Source: Sphingobium vermicomposti (GTDB lineage: Bacteria; Pseudomonadota; Alphaproteobacteria; Sphingomonadales; Sphingomonadaceae). From it: a stretch of DNA of 64,000 bases. A program made the translations under genes and the position numbers. Location: positions 124,001-188,000 of the forward strand of contig NZ_JAASQR010000004.1 of the NCBI RefSeq assembly GCF_011762025.1, written 5' to 3'. This document shows, piece by piece, positions 27,335 through 35,656 of the stretch (positions within the stretch are counted from its first letter, which is position 1; the number at the start of each line of letters is the position of its first letter). Below the pieces are notes generated by a model that ran no database searches, had not been told where the DNA came from, and saw only the letters and a list, made by a program, of their open reading frames with translations.

Positions 27335-28567
27335 ATGACAGACACTGTATTTGGGGCCGTCTCGGACGGTCACGCTCGCCGCGCGCGCATGATGCTTGTG
27401 CGCGCATTTTTCTCCAGCAACACCGCGATGGGCTGCGCGTTTGGCGGATTTGGTGTGGCCGTGCTGTCGCTGCAAGAGCGGTTTGGCGCGTCCCGCGCCA
27501 TGGCGTCCATGGGATTGGCGCTGACAGTGCTGACCCTGAGCCTGTCCAGTCCCCTGGTTGCCACCATGATCATTCGGCTTGGGCTGCGTAAGACAATGAT
27601 CTCCGGCATGCTGTTGTCGGCATCGGGCTATATCGCTCTGGCGTTCGCGCCCAGCATGCTGATTGCGCTGACATCCTGCGCGCTGCTGATCGGGCCCGGG
27701 ACCGCCATGTTCGGAACCTTCCCATCCAGCATATTGGCGGGCGGCTGGTCTCCCCAGGCCCGCGGCCGGGCGGTCGGGATGGCCAATATTCCGCTCCTCC
27801 TCATTCTGATCCCGATACTGGGCGTCACCATCATCCAGCGATTTGGTCTTCCCGCCTTTTTCCTGACGTTAGCGGGTCTGCATCTATTGCTTCTTCCGTT
27901 GATGCTGGGGATCGCCGACCCGCCGCTCGCCAACCAGATCGCCCATTCCGGTGGTTCGGAAATCAAGATCGACCGGCATCCAAACAGAGCGCTCCTTTTC
28001 CGTCCGCTGTTTTGGGCCATGGTCATTGGCGATGGCATCTTCAACGCAGTGTCCGTTGCCGGACTTTCCCACATCGTTCCCGTCGCGGTCGAATCCGGCA
28101 TTCCGGTGCAGGGGAGCGGGTTGCTGCTATCGTTGATGGGCTTTGGAAGCATCCCCGGATCGATCCTGTCCGGCTATCTGTGCGATCGTTTTGGCCCAAC
28201 GCGGGCGCTGACCGTCGCAGGGCTGGGCTTTGCCGTGAGCTGGTCGTTGATCGGGACCGGATGGTTGCCGGGCATGACGGCGGCGACGCTGCTCATGGGG
28301 ATGTGTGGCTCATCCATATTGCCGCCAGTGAACGTCCTTGCAACACGGGCTTTCGGCGTCGTCGCCCTGCCACGCGCCTTGAGCCTGATCGCTGTCTTCG
28401 CGTTGCCCTTTACGTTCATCATGCCGCCTGCGGCAGGGCTGATGCGAGACCTGTTCGGCGACTATGACTTCGTCATCATCTTCCTCATTGTCGCAGCACT
28501 GATCGGGGCGACGACGTTCTTCCTGATCGAACGGACGCTCCAATCATCGCCGAAAGTTCCAGCGTGA
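27335..28567 (+). CDS. MFS transporter (1)
   Basis: A 410-residue major facilitator with about 12 hydrophobic helices and the loop motif GLRKTMISGMLL after helix 2. It belongs to the monocarboxylate/oxalate-formate type. The N-terminal ARRARMMLVRAFFSSNTAMGCAFGGFGVAVLSLQERFG is strongly alike in MFS2 (31522) and MFS3 (57504), so the three are paralogs. It lies 80 bases behind the alcohol dehydrogenase, probably in the same operon, and is a candidate inner-membrane permease for the substrate or product of the acid reduction. The ribosome site is weak. Confidence 0.88.
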   Translation: MTDTVFGAVSDGHARRARMMLVRAFFSSNTAMGCAFGGFGVAVLSLQERFGASRAMASMGLALTVLTLSLSSPLVATMIIRLGLRKTMISGMLLSASGYIALAFAPSMLIALTSCALLIGPGTAMFGTFPSSILAGGWSPQARGRAVGMANIPLLLILIPILGVTIIQRFGLPAFFLTLAGLHLLLLPLMLGIADPPLANQIAHSGGSEIKIDRHPNRALLFRPLFWAMVIGDGIFNAVSVAGLSHIVPVAVESGIPVQGSGLLLSLMGFGSIPGSILSGYLCDRFGPTRALTVAGLGFAVSWSLIGTGWLPGMTAATLLMGMCGSSILPPVNVLATRAFGVVALPRALSLIAVFALPFTFIMPPAAGLMRDLFGDYDFVIIFLIVAALIGATTFFLIERTLQSSPKVPA

Positions 28568-28764
28568 GCAGTAACGTACATGACTCGGTCGGATCGCGCA
28601 GGCTCGACCGCCTCGCACAAGACAATTGTCGGGCACCCGTAGAGGCAACCGCTATTCTGCGCGATTATATTGATAATGCTGGCTTTCCGGCGTCCCGCTT
28701 GGCGGAAAATCGCGTTAAAATTTCCCCGTTGACAAACCTTGGTTATTGCCAAATATTGATGTAA
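28564..28764 (+). pseudogene. Short frame coupled to MFS1; possible GntR-like remnant
   Basis: A GTG start overlaps the MFS1 stop as GTGA and opens 66 codons. The part SRRLDRLAQ...ATAILRDYIDNAGFPASRLAENRV faintly resembles the start of a GntR-type DNA-binding domain, but it stops before the recognition helix. The -35 element of the receptor promoter lies inside its 3' end. It may be a truncated regulator or not a gene at all. Confidence 0.22.
28729..28758 (+). promoter_or_regulatory. Promoter-operator of TonB receptor 2 (site 2)
   Basis: TTGACA at 28729-28734, AACC, then the inverted repeat TTGG-TTATTG-CCAA at 28739-28752, followed by AATATTGATG. The 14 bases TTGACAAACCTTGG match site 1 exactly, and the repeat halves are identical in all three sites. 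The receptor starts at 28937; the leader between contains a 7-base-arm hairpin (28858-28886). Confidence 0.7.
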
Positions 28765-28857
28765 TAGAATGACGATGCTGATGATGCAGTAAGCATCAAT
28801 GCAGCAACTGAATGCATATATTTGCATTTGGTCCGATTAAACTCGCAAAAAAATTAA

Positions 28858-28886
28858 CAGCGGCAAACAAAAGATTGTCGCCGCTG
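28858..28886 (+). promoter_or_regulatory. Leader hairpin before TonB receptor 2
   Basis: CAGCGGC (28858-28864) and GCCGCTG (28880-28886) can pair in the leader RNA about 50 bases before the start codon. There is no T-tract, so it is more likely a stability or translation element than a terminator. Confidence 0.35.
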
Positions 28887-28936
28887 AATGAGTAGAAGTG
28901 AACTTCACTTCATCTTGGGAAGGGGGATGGTTTAAC

Positions 28937-31417
28937 ATGAAAGCCAGATTCGTATCACGCATTCTATCATTCAGCGCCATAACATGGGCGCTCGCATCGC
29001 CTGCATTTGGTCAGAGCATGAAGGCAGGTGAAGGCGTCACCCCGCCTGCTAACGGGACGGCCAGAGAAGCGTCACAGACGCGCCTCTCCGACATTGTCGT
29101 GACGGCCCGCCGCCGCGAAGAGAGCCTGCAAAACGTACCCATTTCAGCGACTGTCTTTTCGTCGGAAGGCCTCGACCGCCGTGGCATCCAGAGCACGCAG
29201 GACCTGTTCGGCCAGATCCCGTCACTTGTGGTTGGCGGATCGGGCCAGCAACGCAGCTCGGAAAATGTCACCATTCGCGGGCAGGGGGCAACATATGCTG
29301 CCGCTCCGGGCGTGGTTCTGTATTTTGCCGAAGTGCCGATCATCGCGGATCAGAGCAACAATGCTCAAAATGCCGGTGGCGCGAACTATTACGACCTTGC
29401 CAACGTTCAGGTATTGCGGGGCCCGCAGGGGACGTTGTTCGGCCGGAATACGACGGGCGGCGCGTTACTCTTTGAACCGCAACGCCCGACGGATCGGTTC
29501 GAAGGTTACGGTCAGGTCCAATATGGTAATTATGATTCGGTTGAGTTGCGTGGAGCGATAAACGTACCGATCGTTGAAGACAGACTGCTTCTGCGGGTCG
29601 CTGGCATCTACCAGAAGCGGGATGGTTTTACGGAGGAACTGACGACCGGCACCGATCTCGACGATCGCAACCGCTACTCCCTGCGGGCCGGGCTCACCTG
29701 GCGTCCGGCGGAAGGCATCGAAAATTATCTGATGGCCACCATGACCGTAGGTAACGAACATGGTGGATCGACAGTGCTGAACGCCGTCCCGGCTGGCACT
29801 GACCCCGAAACCGGAATAGCTTACAGCACATTTCTGGCCGAACAGAATGCGCGGGGCATTCGTTCAGTGCGGCTCAGCCCGCTCGATTGGCGCGAGAAAA
29901 CGCGCTATTATTCGCTGACCGATATATTTTCCGCAGATCTCTCCGACAATCTGACGTTTCGGACGATCGCCAACTATTCTCGCCTGAAACACGCGGCGCC
30001 TTATGACGGTGATGGATTTCCGGATGACTATGCCGCGCGGCTCGTCGCCGGGCAAAGTGGGATTGGCGCGCCTGAAATTGATCCAGTCGGCCTTAATGGC
30101 GACGATTATAATTATCGAAGCAATTCCCGGCAGTTTTCGGTTGAACCTCAACTTCAGGGGAAACTGGGCGATGGTCTGCTGACCTATGTAGTGGGGAGTT
30201 ACTATGAAAATGTCAGGCCGATCGGCAAGGGAGGGGGGCAGTTCAGCAATCCGGCGCGTCGCCAGAAGAAATCGAGCAGCATAGCGCTGTATGCACAGGG
30301 CACGATCAAGTTTGACGATCATGTCGACGCGCTGGAAGGTCTTAGCATCACTGCTGGCTACCGCTATACTTGGGACAGGGCCACTGCCATTGGCAATTTC
30401 GAAATACCAAATGGCCCGGTCATTTCGAAGGACGCCAATTTCAAAGCGCCAACCTGGACGCTTGGCTTGGACTACAAGATCGTTCCCGATGTCCTGTTGT
30501 ATGCAAAGGTCAGCCGGGGATACAAAAGTGGTGGGGTAGGTCAGGACACACCCGCTCCCGAATTGCGTGTGTTCCAACCAGAATTCGTGACCGCCTATGA
30601 AGCGGGAATAAAGGCGGACTGGCATATTGGATCGGTCCCGGTACGAACCAACATCAACTATTATTACACCAAATATAAGGACCTTCAGAGGACGGGCGGT
30701 GCAGCGTACGAATATACGGATCCAGTGACCGGGACTACCAGTACTATTTTTGGCGCACAGACCGGGAATGCTGGGAAAGCACATATCCAAGGTATTGAGT
30801 TTGAAGGGGAGATCCGCCCATTCAAATGGTTCACGCTGAGTGGAAACTACTCCTATCTCAAAGCCAAATATGACGAGTATACCCAGCTCTCGCTATTTCC
30901 GAACGGCATCCCTGCGTTCGGTCTTCCTGCCGGGTTCGACTGCGGCAATGTACCTTATGACGCGCCGTCGAACAGTTGCATATTGGATGGACTGCCGTTC
31001 CAGTTCGCGCCCAAGAACCAGTTCAGCCTGTCCGGTCGAATTGACCTGCCCGTCGATGAGGCGATCGGCAATATCAGCCTGACCGCAACCTATTCCTATG
31101 TCGATGCGCAATATACATCGCCTACGAAAGCAAGCATTGACGAGCCCTATGCCTGGATCGGGGGAAGCTGCCCACGCAACAGCAGTGGATCGGTCGTATG
31201 CGGCCCCAATGACGGCAATGGTCTTTTGAACGTGAATGTTCAGTGGAACAGCGTGATGGGATCGAACTTCGACCTGTCCGCCTTTGCCACCAATCTGACC
31301 AACGAAACCTATATCATCGGTTCGAATGGTGCGTCCTACCAGTCAGGGTTCAATTCTTACGTATATGGCGAGCCGCGAATGTATGGCGTGGCGGTCCGTT
31401 TCCGTTTCGGAAGCTGA
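28937..31417 (+). CDS. TonB-dependent outer-membrane receptor (2)
   Basis: An 826-residue receptor. The signal peptide runs from the start to PAFGQ; the TonB box/plug region begins with LSDIVVTARRREESLQNVP; plug motifs include VTIRGQGATY and VQVLRGPQGTLFGRNTTGGA; the barrel ends RMYGVAVRFRFGS, two residues beyond the usual terminal phenylalanine. ATG 28937 is chosen because AGGGGG is about 10 bases upstream; the frame itself begins at 28898. Its promoter shares the TTGG-N6-CCAA repeat with the carboxylic acid reductase and PhyH1 operons, which ties substrate import to those enzymes. A canonical terminator follows. Confidence 0.94.
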   Translation: MKARFVSRILSFSAITWALASPAFGQSMKAGEGVTPPANGTAREASQTRLSDIVVTARRREESLQNVPISATVFSSEGLDRRGIQSTQDLFGQIPSLVVGGSGQQRSSENVTIRGQGATYAAAPGVVLYFAEVPIIADQSNNAQNAGGANYYDLANVQVLRGPQGTLFGRNTTGGALLFEPQRPTDRFEGYGQVQYGNYDSVELRGAINVPIVEDRLLLRVAGIYQKRDGFTEELTTGTDLDDRNRYSLRAGLTWRPAEGIENYLMATMTVGNEHGGSTVLNAVPAGTDPETGIAYSTFLAEQNARGIRSVRLSPLDWREKTRYYSLTDIFSADLSDNLTFRTIANYSRLKHAAPYDGDGFPDDYAARLVAGQSGIGAPEIDPVGLNGDDYNYRSNSRQFSVEPQLQGKLGDGLLTYVVGSYYENVRPIGKGGGQFSNPARRQKKSSSIALYAQGTIKFDDHVDALEGLSITAGYRYTWDRATAIGNFEIPNGPVISKDANFKAPTWTLGLDYKIVPDVLLYAKVSRGYKSGGVGQDTPAPELRVFQPEFVTAYEAGIKADWHIGSVPVRTNINYYYTKYKDLQRTGGAAYEYTDPVTGTTSTIFGAQTGNAGKAHIQGIEFEGEIRPFKWFTLSGNYSYLKAKYDEYTQLSLFPNGIPAFGLPAGFDCGNVPYDAPSNSCILDGLPFQFAPKNQFSLSGRIDLPVDEAIGNISLTATYSYVDAQYTSPTKASIDEPYAWIGGSCPRNSSGSVVCGPNDGNGLLNVNVQWNSVMGSNFDLSAFATNLTNETYIIGSNGASYQSGFNSYVYGEPRMYGVAVRFRFGS

Positions 31418-31452
31418 AGCGCGAATTGTGGGATTGATGAGCAATATTGTTG

Positions 31453-31485
31453 CCGACCGGGGACTGATCCCCGGTCGGTCTTTTT
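31453..31485 (+). terminator. Rho-independent terminator after TonB receptor 2
   Basis: Perfect 11-base arms (31453-31463 and 31468-31478) around the loop CTGA, followed by TCTTTTT. GC-rich stem plus T-tract make this the clearest intrinsic terminator in the window; it separates receptor 2 from MFS2. Confidence 0.92.
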
Positions 31486-31521
31486 GCACCCTACATCATG
31501 AAGAGATGAACAGCAGCGCTC

Positions 31522-32751
31522 ATGATAATCCAACTCGCGCACGATGGACGCGGCACTCGGACAGCCCAGATGATGCTCATCCGCGCGTTTCTGGCGCAGA
31601 ATGTGGCGACCGGCTGTGCCTTTGGCGGTTTTGCGACCAGCATATTGGCGGTGCAGGACCGCTTCGACACGACGCGGGGCATGGCCGCCTTGGCTCTTGC
31701 CCTCACCGTATTGGCCATGAGCGGGCTGGGCCCGCTGGTCGCGGCAATGATCTCCCAGATCGGTCTGCGCAGCACGATGACGCTGGGCGCTATGCTGGCG
31801 GCGGTGGGCTACATCCTGCTTGCCCTCGTCCAATCGATAGAAGCGATGCTCGCCGTATGCCTGTTGGCGATCGGCCCCGGCGCATCCCTGCTTGGGGGCT
31901 TGCCACCCAGCATTTTGGCGGGGAACTGGCATCCAGAGGCGCGGGGGCGCGCGGTCGGGATCGCCTATATTCCGTTTCTCGTCACCTTCATTCCCCTGCT
32001 CGGCGTGGCGGTGATGCAGCGATTTGGCCTGCCCGCATTTTTCCTAAGCCTAGCGGCGTTGCACCTTTTCCTGCTGCCTGTGCTGCTGGGCGTGTCGGAA
32101 CCGCCGCAAAGCGATCAGCCTGAACATGCCGCCGTGGACGCCGCTAGCGCCGGAGGTTCGCGACCGGCCATCCTCACGCAGCCATTATTTTGGGCCATAT
32201 TGCTGGGCGAAGGCATTCTTCAGGCGAGCACCATCACCGGCTCCGCCCATATCGTGGCCATTGCGGCCGAATATGGTGTGGCATCCCGCTGGGGGATGCT
32301 CCTCCTGTCGATCAAGGGCTTTGCGAGCATCTTTGGGTCCGTCCTCGCGGGACTGTCATGTGACAGATTTGGCACCGCGCGGACGCTGGGTTTGGCTGGT
32401 GTGGGCCTGACGGTGAGTTGGCTGATCATTTCGATGAGCGGATGGCTCCCCGCTCTCGCCCTGGCAATGGCGATCATGGGCATATCAGGAGCGGCAATTT
32501 TTCCAGTAGTTACCGTGCTAGTAGCGCAGATCTTTGGAGTAGCGGCATTCCCGCGCGTCCTTGGACTGTTGGGTGCGTTCACGCTGCCATTTACCTTTGG
32601 CGCACCGGTCGCAGGATGGCTTCGCGACACGATGGGCGATTATCGTTTGGCGATATTGCTGCTCATTTCAGCGTCCCTCGCTGCGGCTATCGACTTTGGC
32701 CTGATCGGCCGGGCAACGCGCGTCACGCGAACTAGAGCGGTTCGGCGTTGA
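31522..32751 (+). CDS. MFS transporter (2)
   Basis: A 409-residue major facilitator, paralogous to MFS1: RTAQMMLIRAFLAQNVATGCAFGGFATSILAVQDRF matches the same region in 27335-28567 and 57504-58754. About 12 membrane helices are visible, with GLRSTMTLGAML after helix 2. The ribosome site is poor and a start at a downstream ATG (31570, MMLIRAF) cannot be excluded. It follows the terminator of receptor 2 and is convergent with PhyH2. It probably transports an organic acid; direction is not certain. Confidence 0.87.
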   Translation: MIIQLAHDGRGTRTAQMMLIRAFLAQNVATGCAFGGFATSILAVQDRFDTTRGMAALALALTVLAMSGLGPLVAAMISQIGLRSTMTLGAMLAAVGYILLALVQSIEAMLAVCLLAIGPGASLLGGLPPSILAGNWHPEARGRAVGIAYIPFLVTFIPLLGVAVMQRFGLPAFFLSLAALHLFLLPVLLGVSEPPQSDQPEHAAVDAASAGGSRPAILTQPLFWAILLGEGILQASTITGSAHIVAIAAEYGVASRWGMLLLSIKGFASIFGSVLAGLSCDRFGTARTLGLAGVGLTVSWLIISMSGWLPALALAMAIMGISGAAIFPVVTVLVAQIFGVAAFPRVLGLLGAFTLPFTFGAPVAGWLRDTMGDYRLAILLLISASLAAAIDFGLIGRATRVTRTRAVRR

Positions 32752-32777
32752 CCCGTCAACGGTTAAGCAGGCGTTGG

Positions 32778-32816
32778 TCTGCGGGCCGTCTCGAACTGCC
32801 GAGTACGGCCCGCAGA
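32778..32816. terminator. Bidirectional terminator between MFS2 and PhyH2
   Basis: Perfect 12-base arms (32778-32789 and 32805-32816), with a further CTCG/CGAG pair inside the loop, in the 75-base gap between convergent genes. Stem strength and position suit termination in both directions. Confidence 0.75.
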
Positions 32817-32826
32817 TCGCCTGACA

Positions 32827-33756
32827 TTACCAATCCATCGCCGGCGGGACGATAAGGGCGCGCACCTCTGGGGGTGCGAACTCCCAAGGATATTCAAAGC
32901 CGACGGATGTAGAACTGTAACCCAGCAACTGACGTAGCCTGACGGATGAACCTTCCAACGCGGCGGGGTTCATCGCCATCGGAAAATTGATTGATGGCTT
33001 CCACCAGGGTGGACAGTAGCCGATGATTGCCCCTGCGCGGACGCGATCCTTGGATTTATTCGCACCCGCCCCGTGAAGCAGCAAATCATCGTAGATGACG
33101 ACTGATCCGGCAGGAGCCTCGGCCGGAACGGATTCGTAGTGCAGGCCCCAGTCCTGGGGTTCGGTGTCAAGATGGCTGCCGGGTACGACACGTGTGGCGC
33201 CATTTTCCTCATCGAAGTCATCAAGGCACCAGATGAATCGCGTCTGCATCACGCCGGCGGACAATGGCATGGCCCCGCTGCGGTCGCGGTGAATGCCCTG
33301 AGCGAGACTGCCCGGCCGGGTCATATTCACACCGTAGCTTTGGACGAGGTAGGACTCGTTCAGGGTCTGCGGTCCCAGCATTTCCTTGGTGAATTGCAAA
33401 GGAAGGGGATGTTCGACGAGATCACGGAAAAACTCGTGACGATTCATCAATTGCGGACCGAAAAGCCGCCGATTGAGATCGTCGTTGTCAGTGTAAAATC
33501 CGCGTACACTGCTTTCGTTGGTTTGCTCCTCCTCCGTAATCGCGGCGACGACAAAATCGCGCATCTCACGAGCCTTCTGACCTGAAAACACGTTCGCAGC
33601 GATCGCATAGCCAGCCCGAGCCAGATCCTTGCGCAACTGACCCGGGTCCTCCGTCGGTTTGGGCAGAGGGCCATCGAATGTCAGGGGTTTAACGGGTCGA
33701 CGGTCAGCCGTATCCATGTTTTTTGCGACCTCATGGTATGTTCCCACTTCAGCCAT
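32827..33756 (-). CDS. Phytanoyl-CoA dioxygenase family protein (PhyH2, subgroup B)
   Basis: A 309-residue iron/2-oxoglutarate dioxygenase. Iron ligands are His156 and Asp158 (IHRDRSG) and His228 (LLHGAG). ATG 33756 is preferred: GAGGA lies 5-6 bases upstream and the protein then begins MAEVGTYHEV and aligns with PhyH4 (52085), including PLTFDGPLPKPTED. Subgroup B differs from A (PhyH1, 3, 5) by a longer N-terminus, a Y-x-V-Q-S segment and the ending LLGYSSTSVGFEYPW. It is divergent from the AhpD/ECF41 pair and convergent with MFS2, so it is probably transcribed alone. Confidence 0.9.
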   Translation of the reverse strand: MAEVGTYHEVAKNMDTADRRPVKPLTFDGPLPKPTEDPGQLRKDLARAGYAIAANVFSGQKAREMRDFVVAAITEEEQTNESSVRGFYTDNDDLNRRLFGPQLMNRHEFFRDLVEHPLPLQFTKEMLGPQTLNESYLVQSYGVNMTRPGSLAQGIHRDRSGAMPLSAGVMQTRFIWCLDDFDEENGATRVVPGSHLDTEPQDWGLHYESVPAEAPAGSVVIYDDLLLHGAGANKSKDRVRAGAIIGYCPPWWKPSINFPMAMNPAALEGSSVRLRQLLGYSSTSVGFEYPWEFAPPEVRALIVPPAMDW

Positions 33757-33980
33757 TTCCGTCCTCTCTTTGGTCTTCCGTGATGCAGAAGACCGAAAGA
33801 TATGCGCATAAAACTTGGAAGTCACCAACTTTCTTGAGTGGGACAGGCGACAATGGTGCGACTTATCTGCGGTGCGACGGGGCTGCAGGCCGTCAAGCCC
33901 TTGGCTTGTCGAATAGTTATCCCCTGGCGAGGATTTCCTGCTTTCCGCTGGATGTAGCCACCGCAAAAAAGTGTCAGCCA

Positions 33981-34007
33981 TGTCACACCGCCATGCGGTG
34001 TCTCGTC
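33981..34007 (+). promoter_or_regulatory. ECF41-type promoter
   Basis: TGTCACA (33981-33987), a 16-base spacer and CGTC (34004-34007) exactly match the autoregulated promoter described for ECF41 sigma factors. It is placed 36 bases before the AhpD-like start at 34044, whose operon encodes an ECF41 sigma factor. Confidence 0.8.
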
Positions 34008-34043
34008 ATGACCATATCCAACAGCAATGAAAGGATCCGACAC

Positions 34044-34499
34044 ATGAATAACCGCGCCGATGTCTACGCCGCAGGCGGTCCACTCTTTAAAGCCTGGTAC
34101 GATCTGTCGATGCAGGTAGAAAAATCCGGTCTTGAAAAGAGCTTGCTCGAACTGGTCAAGGTCCGCGCCTCCCAGATCAACGGCTGCGCCAACTGCCTAA
34201 ACATGCACACCTTTGATGCACGCAAGGCGGGCGAGACGGAGCAGCGCATCCATTTGCTCGGCGCATGGGAGGAGGCTCCATGCTATAGCGCCCGTGAACG
34301 GGCCGCGCTCGGTTGGACCGACCATCTGACTGAAGTCGCAACGAAGCGGGCGCCCGACCAGATCTATGCCAAACTGGCGGCAGAGTTCAGTGCGGAGGAG
34401 CAAGTGCAATTGACGCTCGCGATCAATGTCATCAACGGATGGAACCGCTTGGCCGTCGGCTTCCATCTCTACAACCCTACGCTTGGCTGGGCGGCGTGA
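34044..34499 (+). CDS. AhpD/carboxymuconolactone decarboxylase family protein
   Basis: A 151-residue alkylhydroperoxidase D-like protein. The redox-active motif NGCANCLNMH gives Cys48, Cys51 and His55, the usual peroxidase disulfide pair and proton relay. The start at 34044 has AAGGA upstream; the longer frame back to 33723 is not coding. Its stop overlaps the start of the ECF41 sigma factor as GTGA, so translation is coupled. This family is the commonest partner of ECF41 sigma factors, where it is thought to be part of the response the sigma factor controls. Confidence 0.9.
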   Translation: MNNRADVYAAGGPLFKAWYDLSMQVEKSGLEKSLLELVKVRASQINGCANCLNMHTFDARKAGETEQRIHLLGAWEEAPCYSARERAALGWTDHLTEVATKRAPDQIYAKLAAEFSAEEQVQLTLAINVINGWNRLAVGFHLYNPTLGWAA

Positions 34500-35350
34500 T
34501 CGACGATGGCGTCATCAGCTTCGACGCGCAGCGATCCACTTTGCTGCGCGTCGCCTATCGCATGCTCGGCTCCATGGCTGATGCGGAGGACATGTTGCAG
34601 GAGGCCTTCATCCGCTGGGCCGGGACCGACAGGAAAGCGGTGCGCGTCCCGGCCGCTTTCCTTCGCCGCATGGTGACCCGCCTCTGCATCGATCACCTCA
34701 AATCCGCGCGAGTGCGGCGGGAAAATTATGTCGGCCCTTGGCTCCCCGAACCGATCGTGGAGGCGGAACCGGTAGAGGACGTCACCCTTCCTCTCATGCT
34801 TGCGCTCGAGCGCCTTTCTCCGCTCGAACGGGCGGCGTTCCTGCTTCATGACGTGTTCGGCGAAAGTTTCGATGCCATCGGACGATCCATTGGCCGAGAC
34901 GCTGCGGCCTGTCGCCAGCTTGCGGCCCGTGCGCGGGAGCATGTACGCGGAGAGCGGACGCGCTTTCCTGTCGAACGCGACCATGGATTGGCGATCGCTG
35001 AGGCCTTTAGCGAAGCGTCTCGGGCTGGCGATTCTGCAAAGCTTGGCTTGCTGCTTGCTGACGATGTCCGCTTCCATGCCGACGGTGGCGGCAAACGCCC
35101 CGCCGCAAGCCGCATTCTTGATGGAGCCGTTGAGGTGATGCGCGGACTGTCCGCAATTTTCCGCCTGCGGCGCGGCAATCCGGAATTAGTCATGCAGGCT
35201 TTCGTGAATGGCCTACCCGGCTTTGTTACGCGCGAAGCAGACGGCATGTTGCAGACGACAGCTCTGCTTATTGAAAACGACCGGGTGAAAGCGATCTATG
35301 TCATGCGCAACCCCGACAAACTCGGTCACGTGGAAAGGCTGATCCACTAA
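34496..35350 (+). CDS. ECF41-family sigma factor (SigJ-like)
   Basis: A 284-residue extracytoplasmic-function sigma factor without an anti-sigma gene. Sigma region 2 (about 10-75) and region 4 (about 100-150) are followed by a fused C-terminal NTF2/SnoaL-like domain that regulates the factor. All three signature motifs of ECF41 are visible: WLPEP (82-86) in the linker, DGGGKR (196-201) and NPDKL (272-276) in the extension. The GTG start overlaps the AhpD stop codon; the frame open to 34439 lies inside AhpD. The upstream promoter at 33981 fits autoregulation. Confidence 0.93.
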   Translation: MIDDGVISFDAQRSTLLRVAYRMLGSMADAEDMLQEAFIRWAGTDRKAVRVPAAFLRRMVTRLCIDHLKSARVRRENYVGPWLPEPIVEAEPVEDVTLPLMLALERLSPLERAAFLLHDVFGESFDAIGRSIGRDAAACRQLAARAREHVRGERTRFPVERDHGLAIAEAFSEASRAGDSAKLGLLLADDVRFHADGGGKRPAASRILDGAVEVMRGLSAIFRLRRGNPELVMQAFVNGLPGFVTREADGMLQTTALLIENDRVKAIYVMRNPDKLGHVERLIH

Positions 35351-35464
35351 GCGGGTAACGATCCCTTGGGGAACATCCACTCCCCGTTCTTATCTCCGAA
35401 AAGCCGACCTTCCGCTGTCGTGACACGGGCGGCTCACCGGAAGACTCGGAAAATACGGAAAACA

Positions 35465-35500
35465 AAGGCGATTATGCACTTTAAAGTGCATAATCGCCTT
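35465..35500. repeat. 36-base perfect palindrome
   Basis: A perfect inverted repeat of 2 x 18 bases with no spacer, centred between 35482 and 35483 (core GCACTTTAAAGTGC). It stands in the 306-base gap between the ECF41 sigma factor and the DUF3857 gene, 115 bases after the sigma factor stop. There is no T-tract and no loop, which is unlike an ordinary terminator. It could be a cruciform-forming terminator, a dimer or tetramer operator, or a mobile-repeat relic. Nothing else is recognisable in this gap. Confidence 0.85.
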
Positions 35501-35656
35501 GTATTTAGAGACCCATGCGGCGGCTTGCTTCCTACGAACAGTTTGATGCCGCGCAGCCGAATAGAACTTGGATGTCTGCACGGCGATTTCTAGCCTCATC
35601 AAACACTTGCTTATCCTAGAGCTGCCGACATTATGGCACGAATCTTAGGGGGTGTT

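Noticed and set aside
28462..28827. Minus-strand open frame of 121 codons covering the receptor promoter
   Set aside because: It overlaps the MFS1 3' end and the shared promoter-operator, lacks a ribosome site and has no recognisable domain.
32747..32760. GTTGAC-CC-GTCAAC palindrome at the end of MFS2
   Set aside because: It includes the stop codon and directly precedes the strong terminator; no promoter context, so not called an operator.
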